A stretch of 5,182 nt of DNA from Oscillospiraceae bacterium (lineage in GTDB: Bacteria > Bacillota > Clostridia > Oscillospirales > Oscillospiraceae). The stretch is taken from the NCBI GenBank assembly GCA_009776905.1, contig WRMX01000161.1:1-5182 (forward strand), in the 5' to 3' direction. How positions within the stretch are numbered: position 1 is the stretch's first letter; each line of letters opens with the position of its first letter. Under the pieces are notes generated by a model, which worked only from the letters and a program-made list of their open reading frames with translations, ran no database searches and was not told the DNA's origin. A program made the position numbers and the translations under genes. Shown here in pieces: positions 1-5,178 of this stretch.

Positions 1-88
1 ATTCTGCCGCCACATCTTCGTTAAGCACCCGGACGTTTCTCGTAGCGGCGGCAATCTGCCGCCATTTCGCCGCCATACGCAAAAACAT
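1..88 (-). CDS. Partial CDS, unidentified protein (N-terminal 29 codons)
   Basis: An open frame starts at an ATG that overlaps the cobS stop codon as TGATG and stays open to the window edge. The translation begins MFLRMAAKWRQIAAAT and continues with NVRVLNEDVAAE, so only the N-terminus is present. I do not recognise the family. The one-base overlap with cobS implies translational coupling and membership of the cobalamin operon, so a B12-related role is possible, but nothing in these 29 residues shows it. The second Met (residue 5) is an alternative start. The visible stretch has no signal peptide or membrane segment and is rich in Ala and Arg. The frame could also be chance read-through, since 29 codons is short. 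Confidence 0.45.
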   Translation of the reverse strand, partial: MFLRMAAKWRQIAAATRNVRVLNEDVAAE

Positions 89-927
89 CAGACGACGGCA
101 AGCGCGATAATGCCGCAAAGCTCGCCCACGACCAAGGAAAACCCCGCCAAATCGCCCGAAACCCCTTTGAACGTCCTGCACATGCCGGCGATCGTCAACG
201 CATAACCGACGAGCTCAGCCGCTGCCGCAATTACTCCGCCCCAACCAACAAGCAAATACATCGCGCCGACCGCGAAAGCCGCGAGCACGCATACAAACGC
301 TATGCGAAAACCGCCGGTTTTCTTCCTGAACATATTTGCATAACCGCTGTGCGGCGCGGGTTTCAAACACATCATCGATATCGCTGAACAGCATCTCGAG
401 ACGACAGGCAGTAACAAAAGCGGCGCAAATGATCCATGCGTGTCCAACAGCGATCCGTTCGCGGCTGCTAGCGCGCTTCTAGCTCCCATCAGCGACCCGT
501 TCGCGGCCGTCAGCACGCCTCTAGCGTCCAACAACGTAAATATCGAAGCGAATTGCACGACAAATAATCCAACAAGCATGATGACCGCGAAGGAGCCCGT
601 ATGCGAATCCTTTAAAATGCGCACCTTGTCCTCTAGCGGCCGCCTCGAAAGCACCGCGTCGCACGTGTCCATAAACCCATCAAGATGGATCAGCCCCGCA
701 GCGAAGAGCGTGATGACAGTCAGCGCAGCAGCGGCCAGCATGACATGGATGCTGATATAAGCCAAAAGCTCTGCAGCGCCCCACCAAACCGCGCCAATAA
801 TCAGCCCAACGACAGGAAAGCAAGGCATCATCAAGTCCGCGCAGCTCTCGTCCCAAAAAAACTTAGGCAGAGGTATGGCGCAAAACATGCCGAATGTCAT
901 ATAAAAAGCCTTTAAAACCTTTTTCAT
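88..927 (-). CDS. cobS: Adenosylcobinamide-GDP ribazoletransferase (cobalamin synthase) CobS
   Basis: CobS is an integral membrane enzyme that joins adenosylcobinamide-GDP to alpha-ribazole or its 5'-phosphate, giving adenosylcobalamin or its phosphate and GMP. Family signatures are clear. The acidic metal-binding motif HLDGFMDTCDA lies at residues 81-91 and is followed by KDSHTGSFAV at 107-116. The C-terminal FKGVSGDLAGF lies at 253-263. Several hydrophobic segments fit a polytopic membrane protein, for example at about 34-58, 62-80, 113-131, 168-186, 208-226 and 229-248. The length of 279 aa exceeds the usual roughly 250. The excess is explained by a 14-residue tandem repeat at 132-159. The start ATG overlaps the cobU stop as ATGA, and GAGGA lies three bases upstream, so translation is probably coupled to cobU. 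The stop overlaps the next gene's ATG. Identity is secure. Confidence 0.96.
   Translation of the reverse strand: MKKVLKAFYMTFGMFCAIPLPKFFWDESCADLMMPCFPVVGLIIGAVWWGAAELLAYISIHVMLAAAALTVITLFAAGLIHLDGFMDTCDAVLSRRPLEDKVRILKDSHTGSFAVIMLVGLFVVQFASIFTLLDARGVLTAANGSLMGARSALAAANGSLLDTHGSFAPLLLLPVVSRCCSAISMMCLKPAPHSGYANMFRKKTGGFRIAFVCVLAAFAVGAMYLLVGWGGVIAAAAELVGYALTIAGMCRTFKGVSGDLAGFSLVVGELCGIIALAVV
430..534 (-). repeat. 42-bp in-frame tandem repeat inside cobS (2.5 copies)
   Basis: Two full 42-base units (493-534 and 451-492) and a half unit (430-450) lie in tandem in the cobS reading frame. They encode LLDARGVLTAANGS, LMGARSALAAANGS and LLDTHGS (residues 132-145, 146-159 and 160-166). Comparing 448-489 with 490-531 base by base gives 33 of 42 identical. 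The repeats fall between two hydrophobic segments, so they probably form an extended loop. Removing the two full units would leave the sequence FT-LLDTHGSFAP and a 251-residue protein, close to the normal CobS length. This suggests two in-frame duplications within one lineage. Confidence 0.9.
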
Positions 928-1475
928 ATATCCTCGACCATCCGCCCCGGCTTGCCTTTATGCACAATAGCTCCCGTATACGCTATTTCCAGCACGACAT
1001 CACACAGCCGCGCTGCTTCGCGGTCTATCGCTGCCAACGATTTCCGGTATAGCTCCGTAAGCGGGTCGTATATCGCGGCATCGCTATAAATGTAGTCAGA
1101 AACAATCACAATATTTTCTGTTTCGCGCAAAACCCGGCGCAGCCCAAGAATGATGTCTTCCGCCGCACCAGCGTTAGCGTTCTCATAGGAAGGGAACATC
1201 TCGTTGGCGAGCAGTGCGGTCAAGCTGTCAAGCAGGAACGAGCCCGCATGGTCGCATTTGGACAGTATCTCTTCAATATTCGTCGGCTGCTCAATTGTAA
1301 TGTAACCCCAGCCGTCCCTCTCTGCTCTATGCCTCTCGATGCGCGCGTCGTCTTCGCTGTCCACAGACCTCATCGTTGCGACGTAATAGAGGGGGTGCGC
1401 CCCCTGCTCGGAGGCAAGGCGTTGGGCGAAATACGACTTTCCGTTTTTGCAGCCACCCGATATTAAAATGCGCAT
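924..1475 (-). CDS. cobU: Bifunctional adenosylcobinamide kinase / adenosylcobinamide-phosphate guanylyltransferase CobU
   Basis: CobU phosphorylates adenosylcobinamide and then transfers GMP to it, forming adenosylcobinamide-GDP, the substrate of CobS. The protein opens with the P-loop ISGGCKNGKS (residues 5-14; G7, G12, K13, S14). Next comes RIERHRAERDGW (45-56), in which H49 occupies the position of the guanylylated histidine known from Salmonella CobU. A Walker-B-like stretch LLDSLTALLANE (81-92) and VSDYIYSDAAIY follow. The 183-residue length is normal. The frame stays open upstream to an ATG at 1559, but the P-loop normally lies within the first 15 residues. An AGGGGGG ribosome site nine bases before 1475 also favours this start. 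The gene sits 167 bases after cobT and overlaps cobS by four bases (ATGA). The GCKNGK P-loop replaces the GARSGK of the enterobacterial enzyme, and the usual NEvG-type motif reads SDYIYSD. Confidence 0.94.
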   Translation of the reverse strand: MRILISGGCKNGKSYFAQRLASEQGAHPLYYVATMRSVDSEDDARIERHRAERDGWGYITIEQPTNIEEILSKCDHAGSFLLDSLTALLANEMFPSYENANAGAAEDIILGLRRVLRETENIVIVSDYIYSDAAIYDPLTELYRKSLAAIDREAARLCDVVLEIAYTGAIVHKGKPGRMVEDI

Positions 1476-1484
1476 TGATGGCCG

Positions 1485-1491
1485 CCCCCCT
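1485..1491 (-). promoter_or_regulatory. Ribosome binding site of cobU
   Basis: On the minus strand, AGGGGGG is followed by nine bases and then ATG at 1475. It decides between this start and the upstream in-frame ATG at 1559, which would add 28 residues unlike any CobU N-terminus. Confidence 0.6.
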
Positions 1492-1530
1492 ACACTAATC
1501 TCGCGTAGCCAAACCGCAACCGGCGGCTCC

Positions 1531-1555
1531 CTAGTAGTCCATTTCCAAAATAACT
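1531..1555 (-). repeat. Short motif shared with the hairpin-rich tail (AGTTATTTTGG-N8-TACTAG)
   Basis: The cobT-cobU gap contains AGTTATTTTGG (1555-1545) followed after eight bases by TACTAG (1536-1531). The same pair occurs on the plus strand after the nuclease-like gene, at 5062-5072 and 5082-5087, with nine bases between. The 11-mer alone could recur by chance in a window this size. The paired, near-equally spaced occurrence in two non-coding regions suggests copies of a degenerate intergenic repeat. Flanking sequence is not alignable by eye, so this call is tentative. Confidence 0.3.
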
Positions 1556-1577
1556 GCACAAATCTAATAATGAATTT

Positions 1578-1643
1578 TTATGGATGCCAAGGCGAAAAGC
1601 CGCAGGAATACCACTCGTTCAAGTACCCGATGAATTGCAGCAT
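1578..1643 (-). CDS. Possible 21-residue small protein or gene remnant after cobT
   Basis: An ATG overlaps the cobT stop codon as TGATG and opens a 21-codon frame ending in TAA. The peptide begins MLQFIGYLNEWYSC and ends SPWHP. It is aromatic-rich (two Trp, two Tyr, two Phe) with a single Cys. Coupling to cobT would allow translation without a strong Shine-Dalgarno site, and I see none inside the cobT end. I recognise no family. It may be a real small protein, a decayed fragment of a former operon gene, or chance: a 21-codon frame is common. The unusually long cobT-cobU gap in an otherwise overlapping operon is the main reason to list it. Confidence 0.25.
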   Translation of the reverse strand: MLQFIGYLNEWYSCGFSPWHP

Positions 1644-2737
1644 CACACCGTAAACATGTCGCCGCGCGTCAGCTCCTCGACATAATCGTCGTTGATCTCC
1701 GCTTCTTCAAATGTCGCCATGTTACGCATCACCGCGCAAGCCGCATCGACCACGGCGAACATGATCGGACAGCCGCTCCCCTCGCCGAGCCGCATCTCAA
1801 GATCAAGATAAGTCCTCATCTCTAGGGCGTTCGCCGCGTGCGCGAACCCCTGTTCATATGATGAATGCGAGGCAAGCATGTAGTCTTTCGAAACCGGCGC
1901 GAGCCTTGCAGCGACAAGCGCGGCGACCATTGAAATAAACCCGTCGATAACCATCGGGATGCCCTTCAAAGCTCCGCCGATATAAACCCCCGCCATCGCG
2001 GCGATGTCAAAACCGCCAACCTTGGCCAAAACGTCGATCGGATCGCGGCTATCCGGCTTGTTTACATCGAGCGCGGTCTTGATCACGTCGATCTTGTGCT
2101 TATAAGCATCCTCGCCCAGCCCCGCGCCCTTCCCTGCGGCTTCCTCCGCTGACACTCCGGCCAACGCGCACAAGACCGCCGCGGAAGTCGTCGTGTTGGC
2201 GATGCCCATCTCGCCGACGCCTATCATCTTATAACCGTTCATAGCAGCGACGGCCGCAGTCTCGATGCCCGCAAGCACCGCCTCCGCCGCCTCGTCCCTC
2301 GTCATCGCCGGTCCTTTTGCGATGTTCCATGTGGATTTTCTGATTTTTCTGTTTATAACAAGCGGATGGTCGATATCTGCATTCACCCCGACATCGACGA
2401 TGATCAAGTCTGCATTGAACTGCTTTGCTATGACGGCGACCCCCGTAAGCCCCTTTGCAAAGTTGACTGTCTGCGAATATGTGACCGACTGCGGCGTCGA
2501 TGCCACGCCTTCTTCATAGACCCCGTTGTCCGAAGACATGACGATGACGCAGCGCTTGCTCGAATCATAAAACATCTCCCCGCTCATGCCCGAGAGGAGC
2601 GCGGCGATGTCCTCGAGCCTCCCAAGGCTTCCCGGAGGTTTTGCGAGAGCGACCAACCGCTCCCTCGCACGAGCCATTGCGTTCGCGTCGAGTTGCTTGA
2701 TTTGCGACACATACTGTGAAATTTTTTCTATAGACAT
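1643..2737 (-). CDS. cobT: Nicotinate-nucleotide--dimethylbenzimidazole phosphoribosyltransferase CobT
   Basis: CobT transfers phosphoribose from nicotinate mononucleotide to 5,6-dimethylbenzimidazole (or a related base), giving alpha-ribazole 5'-phosphate for the lower ligand of cobalamin. It is a soluble cytoplasmic enzyme. Family landmarks are KPPGSLGRLE (33-42), SSDNGVYEEGVASTPQSVT (68-86), GVGEMGIANTTTSAA (173-187) and RLGEGSG (316-322). E319 in the last motif matches the catalytic glutamate (E317) of Salmonella CobT, and E176 matches its second conserved glutamate. Length (364 aa) is typical and the gene is intact. The start at 2737 is supported by GGAG six bases upstream. It is the first gene after the riboswitch and terminator, so it should be repressed by B12. 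Its stop overlaps a small ORF as TGATG. Confidence 0.97.
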   Translation of the reverse strand: MSIEKISQYVSQIKQLDANAMARARERLVALAKPPGSLGRLEDIAALLSGMSGEMFYDSSKRCVIVMSSDNGVYEEGVASTPQSVTYSQTVNFAKGLTGVAVIAKQFNADLIIVDVGVNADIDHPLVINRKIRKSTWNIAKGPAMTRDEAAEAVLAGIETAAVAAMNGYKMIGVGEMGIANTTTSAAVLCALAGVSAEEAAGKGAGLGEDAYKHKIDVIKTALDVNKPDSRDPIDVLAKVGGFDIAAMAGVYIGGALKGIPMVIDGFISMVAALVAARLAPVSKDYMLASHSSYEQGFAHAANALEMRTYLDLEMRLGEGSGCPIMFAVVDAACAVMRNMATFEEAEINDDYVEELTRGDMFTV

Positions 2738-2779
2738 AAAATTCTCCGTTCCCGGCTACAGATCAATGTCCGGCCATGC

Positions 2780-2804
2780 AAAAAAGCGGCATATTCATGC
2801 CGCT
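2780..2804 (-). terminator. Rho-independent terminator in the cobT leader (riboswitch expression platform)
   Basis: Minus-strand reading gives AGCGGCAT, loop GAAT, ATGCCGCT, a perfect 8-bp GC-rich stem, ending in a run of six T (2785-2780). It lies between the cobalamin riboswitch and cobT, in the correct orientation to stop transcription before the operon. This indicates transcriptional control: with B12 bound the terminator should form and silence cobT-cobU-cobS. A second AGCGGC just after the aptamer (2885-2880) could pair with the terminator's 3' half GCCGCT and act as an antiterminator. That pairing is inference. Confidence 0.87.
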
Positions 2805-2885
2805 CGCGCAAATAGACCTAAGTCTACGATGACCACAACGGCCCCATTCACTGTGGGAACATCATGAGAAACGGCGCAAGCCGCT

Positions 2886-3098
2886 AAAATGAGGCAGGTC
2901 TTCCGGCTCAGACAATATCGCAAAGGCTTCGCCTTCTCGGGCGCTGGTCGCCCAATGGCCGCGCAAGCTGAAACAGCTGGCGCATGAAACCTGCATTGTC
3001 ATTACGGCAGCAGGACTGCTCAGGATTTACACCTGATTCCCTATTCTCGCATGGCGGGTGCTATATGAAACTTGCCCCGCAATGCGCACCATCATTTA
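2886..3098 (-). ncRNA. Cobalamin (adenosylcobalamin-type) riboswitch
   Basis: The minus strand carries the conserved B12 box as GAGCCGGAAGACCTGCC, within 2891-2910. The core GGGAATCAGGTGTAAATCCTGA followed by GCAGTCCTGCTGCCGTAA lies at 3041-3002. Both are hallmark elements of cobalamin riboswitches. A closing stem is visible between AAATGA near 3097-3092 and TCATTT at 2892-2887, which sets the limits. Peripheral hairpins fit the known architecture: 2961-2983 (GCGC.AGCTG / CAGCT.GCGC), 2939-2953 (five-bp stem) and 2923-2935 (AAGGC-GAA-GCCTT). It begins about 15 bases after the predicted transcription start and lies upstream of a terminator and cobT. The expected action is premature termination of the operon when coenzyme B12 is plentiful. 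Confidence 0.95.
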
Positions 3099-3118
3099 AT
3101 ATTCAATTTGCGATTCCG

Positions 3119-3148
3119 ATTATACAGCGGACAAACAAGGCTTGTCAA
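3119..3148 (-). promoter_or_regulatory. Sigma-70-type promoter of the cobT operon
   Basis: Minus strand shows a perfect -35 TTGACA (3148-3143), an 18-base spacer and a perfect -10 TATAAT (3124-3119). Transcription would start near 3112, just before the first stem of the riboswitch at about 3098. Position, orientation and near-consensus sequence agree. A strong promoter is what a terminator-controlled riboswitch leader would be expected to have. Confidence 0.85.
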
Positions 3149-3244
3149 CAAGAAATTTGTGACACCGGAAATCTCTGAAACAGTAAAGTGGATAATCTGC
3201 TGCTGCAGCCGTCCCGGCTCACACATTCGGGAACCTGTTTCCGA

Positions 3245-3262
3245 TACTATAATCCTATAGTA
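3245..3262. repeat. AT-rich 7-bp inverted repeat in the divergent control region
   Basis: TACTATA, a four-base centre ATCC, then TATAGTA form a perfect 7-bp dyad between the two divergent promoters. It could be an operator for an unknown regulator. It also contains a TATAAT (3248-3253), although no good -35 stands at the proper distance on the plus strand. No regulator gene is in the window. The rest of 3149-3340 contains A-rich runs (3291-3309) and nothing else I can assign. Confidence 0.35.
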
Positions 3263-3347
3263 ATATTCTTAACGAAAAAGCATTCATACGTAGAAAAAAC
3301 GTAAAAAAACGGTGTCCCAATGATAGGTAGAAATATCCGTGAGGCTA

Positions 3348-3356
3348 TGGTATACT
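3348..3356 (+). promoter_or_regulatory. Probable extended -10 promoter of the nuclease-like gene
   Basis: TGGTATACT fits an extended -10 (TGN-TATACT). The -35 region at 17 bases upstream is weak (TAGAAA, 3328-3333, four of six matches). Transcription would start near 3363, giving a leader of about 49 bases before the ATG at 3412. This placement makes the in-frame GTG at 3364 and ATG at 3370 unlikely starts, as they would be leaderless or nearly so. Confidence 0.5.
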
Positions 3357-3398
3357 GCCTGCTGTGGCAATGACAAGTTTTGGCGAGCGGATAATGCT

Positions 3399-3404
3399 GG
3401 AGGG
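3399..3404 (+). promoter_or_regulatory. Ribosome binding site fixing the start at 3412
   Basis: GGAGGG lies seven bases before ATG 3412. Three upstream in-frame starts (GTG 3364, ATG 3370, ATG 3394) lack a comparable site. The family's conserved N-terminal region begins only about 15 residues after 3412, which agrees with this start. Confidence 0.75.
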
Positions 3405-3411
3405 CCGAGCG

Positions 3412-5028
3412 ATGCGGAGAATTTTTGGGGACAGGGCACGAATCAATCTGAGCAGCAGCGAGTTTGAAAGGTTTATTGAGAATGGGAACTTATATGTAGA
3501 CAAGACGAGGTTCATCGAGCACGTCCTTGACGAAGCATCGAGCGTGCTGCTTATCACCCGTCCAAGGAGGAACGGGAAAAGCCTGAACCTCGACATGTTG
3601 CGGATGTTCCTGGACTGCAAGCAGGACACTAGGGAGCTGTTCAAGGGGCTGTACATCGAAGGAAGCCACGCGTTCGGGAGGATAAACAGCGCTCCCGCTA
3701 TATACCTGAGTTTCAAAGACCTGGGCCGCGCAGACTACGACGAGGTCCTAAGGGAGATAATAAGGAAGAACGCTCGCAAGTACCTGAGGAACGACCAAGT
3801 TGGAGAGTCTCTGCAGCCTTACCTGAGCGGCACCACCAAAGCATCGCCTAGAGCGCTCTATTCTCTGATTGAAGATATCCATGAAGCGTATGGCATAAGA
3901 CCCTACGTATTGATCGATGAGTATGACAAGCTCCTGATGGACAACATCTCTTCCTCCGAATATGAGACGATCAAGGAATGGTTGAAAAGCGTGTTCGAGA
4001 TTGCCTTGAAAGACAACCACCATCTGGAAAAAGGCATTATTGTAGGCGTCAGCAGGATTTCCCAGGAAAGCCTGCTGAGCGGGCTGAACAACCTTGACGT
4101 CTACGACGTGTTCAGGCCAAGCGCGTTCGACGGCGACTTCTCCCTGACAGAGGAGGAGGCATGCGAGCTGCTCGACCATGAACAACTGGATGCAGCGAGA
4201 GAATGGTACAACAACTACCGCGTCGGAAGCTTGAAGCTGTACACGATGTACTCCGTCCTGTCCTATGTGAAGAACGGTACGCTGGATAACTACTGGGGCA
4301 TGAGCGGCTCGATGGAGATGCTGGCATACGCTTTGAACGCGGAAAGGGTGTACGCGATCACGGACTTGCTGTCGGACGGCAAGGAGATAGAGACCGTTAT
4401 CGAGCGTCGTCTGTCCCTGCGGCAATTGAAATTCAACGAGATTAGCGACGGCGCATTTTATTCGTTCGCGGTGCAGGCGGGGTATCTGACTTATGAACTG
4501 CACAGCAAGAGCGATATTGCCGACATATATAGGCTGAAGGTGCCGAACAAGGAATTAGCGCGCGTATGGGAGGAATTCATCCTGACTAAAGTAGTACGGG
4601 AAAAGCATCGAGACCTCCGCGACATTTTCAAGCGCATATCCGACACTGAGGAGTTCAGCAGCAACTTCCGGGACTTCGTAAGCTTCCAGCTGTCCTCGTA
4701 CGATATGGGGGTAGAGCTTGAAAAGACGTACCATGTGCTGGTCTTTGGCTTGATCCTCGGCGCGGGGTATAAATGCAGCTCGAACAGGGAGAGCGGATAC
4801 GGCCGCTATGACCTGTGGCTGGAGGGCCCGGACTTCAATGTGATCATCGAGTTCAAAAAGGCCCGCAGCGAAACCGACGACCTGGAAAAACTGGCAGATA
4901 AGGCTATAGACCAAATAAACAGCAGAAAGTATTACGCGAAGTTCCCGAAAACCGTGCCACTGTACAAGGTAGGTGTAGGATGCTACAGGACGGAATGCTT
5001 TGTGACGACGGTGTTACACGAATTTTAG
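3412..5028 (+). CDS. AAA-ATPase-like / PD-(D/E)XK nuclease-like protein (PF09820-PF08011 type)
   Basis: This 538-residue protein has the two-part layout of the AAA-ATPase-like (PF09820) plus PD-(D/E)XK (PF08011, formerly DUF1703) family. The N-terminal landmark is FIENGNLYVDKTRFI (21-35). A variant Walker A follows, RPRRNGKS (50-57), lacking the usual first glycine as is normal here. Walker B is YVLIDEYDK (165-173), and GVSRISQESLLSGLNNL (212-228) and EWYNNYRVG (264-272) come next. The C-terminal domain shows RESGYGRYDLWL (459-470) and IIEFKK (478-483). D467, E480 and K482 fit the nuclease motif, so both active sites look intact. No signal peptide or membrane segment is seen. It is a single full-length gene, divergent from the cob operon, with no partner in view, so a functional link to B12 is not indicated. 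Family members are common, often multicopy, in gut and anaerobic bacteria; their role is unestablished. Mobile-element or defence links are speculative. Confidence 0.9.
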   Translation: MRRIFGDRARINLSSSEFERFIENGNLYVDKTRFIEHVLDEASSVLLITRPRRNGKSLNLDMLRMFLDCKQDTRELFKGLYIEGSHAFGRINSAPAIYLSFKDLGRADYDEVLREIIRKNARKYLRNDQVGESLQPYLSGTTKASPRALYSLIEDIHEAYGIRPYVLIDEYDKLLMDNISSSEYETIKEWLKSVFEIALKDNHHLEKGIIVGVSRISQESLLSGLNNLDVYDVFRPSAFDGDFSLTEEEACELLDHEQLDAAREWYNNYRVGSLKLYTMYSVLSYVKNGTLDNYWGMSGSMEMLAYALNAERVYAITDLLSDGKEIETVIERRLSLRQLKFNEISDGAFYSFAVQAGYLTYELHSKSDIADIYRLKVPNKELARVWEEFILTKVVREKHRDLRDIFKRISDTEEFSSNFRDFVSFQLSSYDMGVELEKTYHVLVFGLILGAGYKCSSNRESGYGRYDLWLEGPDFNVIIEFKKARSETDDLEKLADKAIDQINSRKYYAKFPKTVPLYKVGVGCYRTECFVTTVLHEF

Positions 5029-5086
5029 TAACTGACGGACTCGCAACGTAAACAAAAAACAAGTTATTTTGGTCAGTCAGTTACTA
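5026..5086 (+). repeat. 61-base inverted-repeat element overlapping the stop codon
   Basis: TAGTAACTGACGGAC (5026-5040) is the inverse of GTCAGTCAGTTACTA (5072-5086) with one mismatch (5037 against 5075). The outer 11 pairs are perfect. The left arm begins with the gene's own TAG stop, followed in frame by TAA. The 31-base centre is A/T-rich and can form an inner hairpin (5053-5071, CAAAA against TTTTG). No T-run follows the right arm, so it is not a standard intrinsic terminator on the plus strand. It could still serve as a transcript-end stabiliser or be a tiny mobile-element remnant: GTAACTGAC and GTCAGTTAC are bracketed by TA on both sides, as in TA-targeting MITEs. A TA bracket follows trivially from the palindrome, so this is weak evidence. 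Confidence 0.6.
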
Positions 5087-5088
5087 GC

Positions 5089-5178
5089 GTGGGCTGCGCC
5101 CACAACCCATCGGGACAGCTCGCTTACGAGCGAAATGAATTCGCTCTACTCGCTTGTCCCTCACGCAGCTACGCTGCG
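5089..5178. repeat. Cluster of GC-rich hairpins in the non-coding tail
   Basis: Four perfect dyads follow one another. They are GTGGGC-TGC-GCCCAC (5089-5103); GGGACA (5112-5117) with TGTCCC (5155-5160) enclosing further dyads; GCTCG-CTTA-CGAGC (5118-5131), which competes with GAGCGAA-ATGAA-TTCGCTC (5128-5146); and CGCAGC-TAC-GCTGCG (5164-5178). No ORF is supported here. The nested, alternative pairing looks like a structured intergenic repeat of REP-like type or a structured RNA. The window ends inside or just after it, so its full length is unknown. Confidence 0.55.

Noticed and set aside
440..915. Plus-strand frames opposite cobS (440-760 and 685-915)
   Set aside because: They are shadows of cobS. 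The first is repetitive because it reads the 42-base repeat in antisense. Neither shows a domain.
1476..1559. N-terminal extension of CobU from the ATG at 1559
   Set aside because: The extra 28 residues precede the P-loop, which is normally at the very N-terminus, and the ATG at 1475 has its own ribosome site.
2366..2719. Plus-strand frame opposite cobT
   Set aside because: Antisense to conserved CobT motifs, with no family resemblance of its own.
2984..3178. Small plus-strand frame over the riboswitch and cob promoter
   Set aside because: The segment is explained by the conserved cobalamin riboswitch and the promoter on the minus strand. The peptide is featureless.
3364..3411. Upstream starts (GTG 3364, ATG 3370, ATG 3394) for the nuclease-like gene
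   Set aside because: The first two lie at or within a few bases of the predicted transcription start, and none has a site as good as the GGAGGG before 3412.
3748..4503. Long minus-strand open frame of 251 codons inside the ATPase-nuclease-like gene
   Set aside because: It is wholly antisense to a gene with clear family motifs, has no recognisable domain and no ribosome site. It arises from the codon bias of the real gene.
5026..5086. Ordinary rho-independent terminator for the nuclease-like gene
   Set aside because: The stem encloses a 31-base loop and is not followed by a T-run. Termination there is possible but not shown by the sequence.
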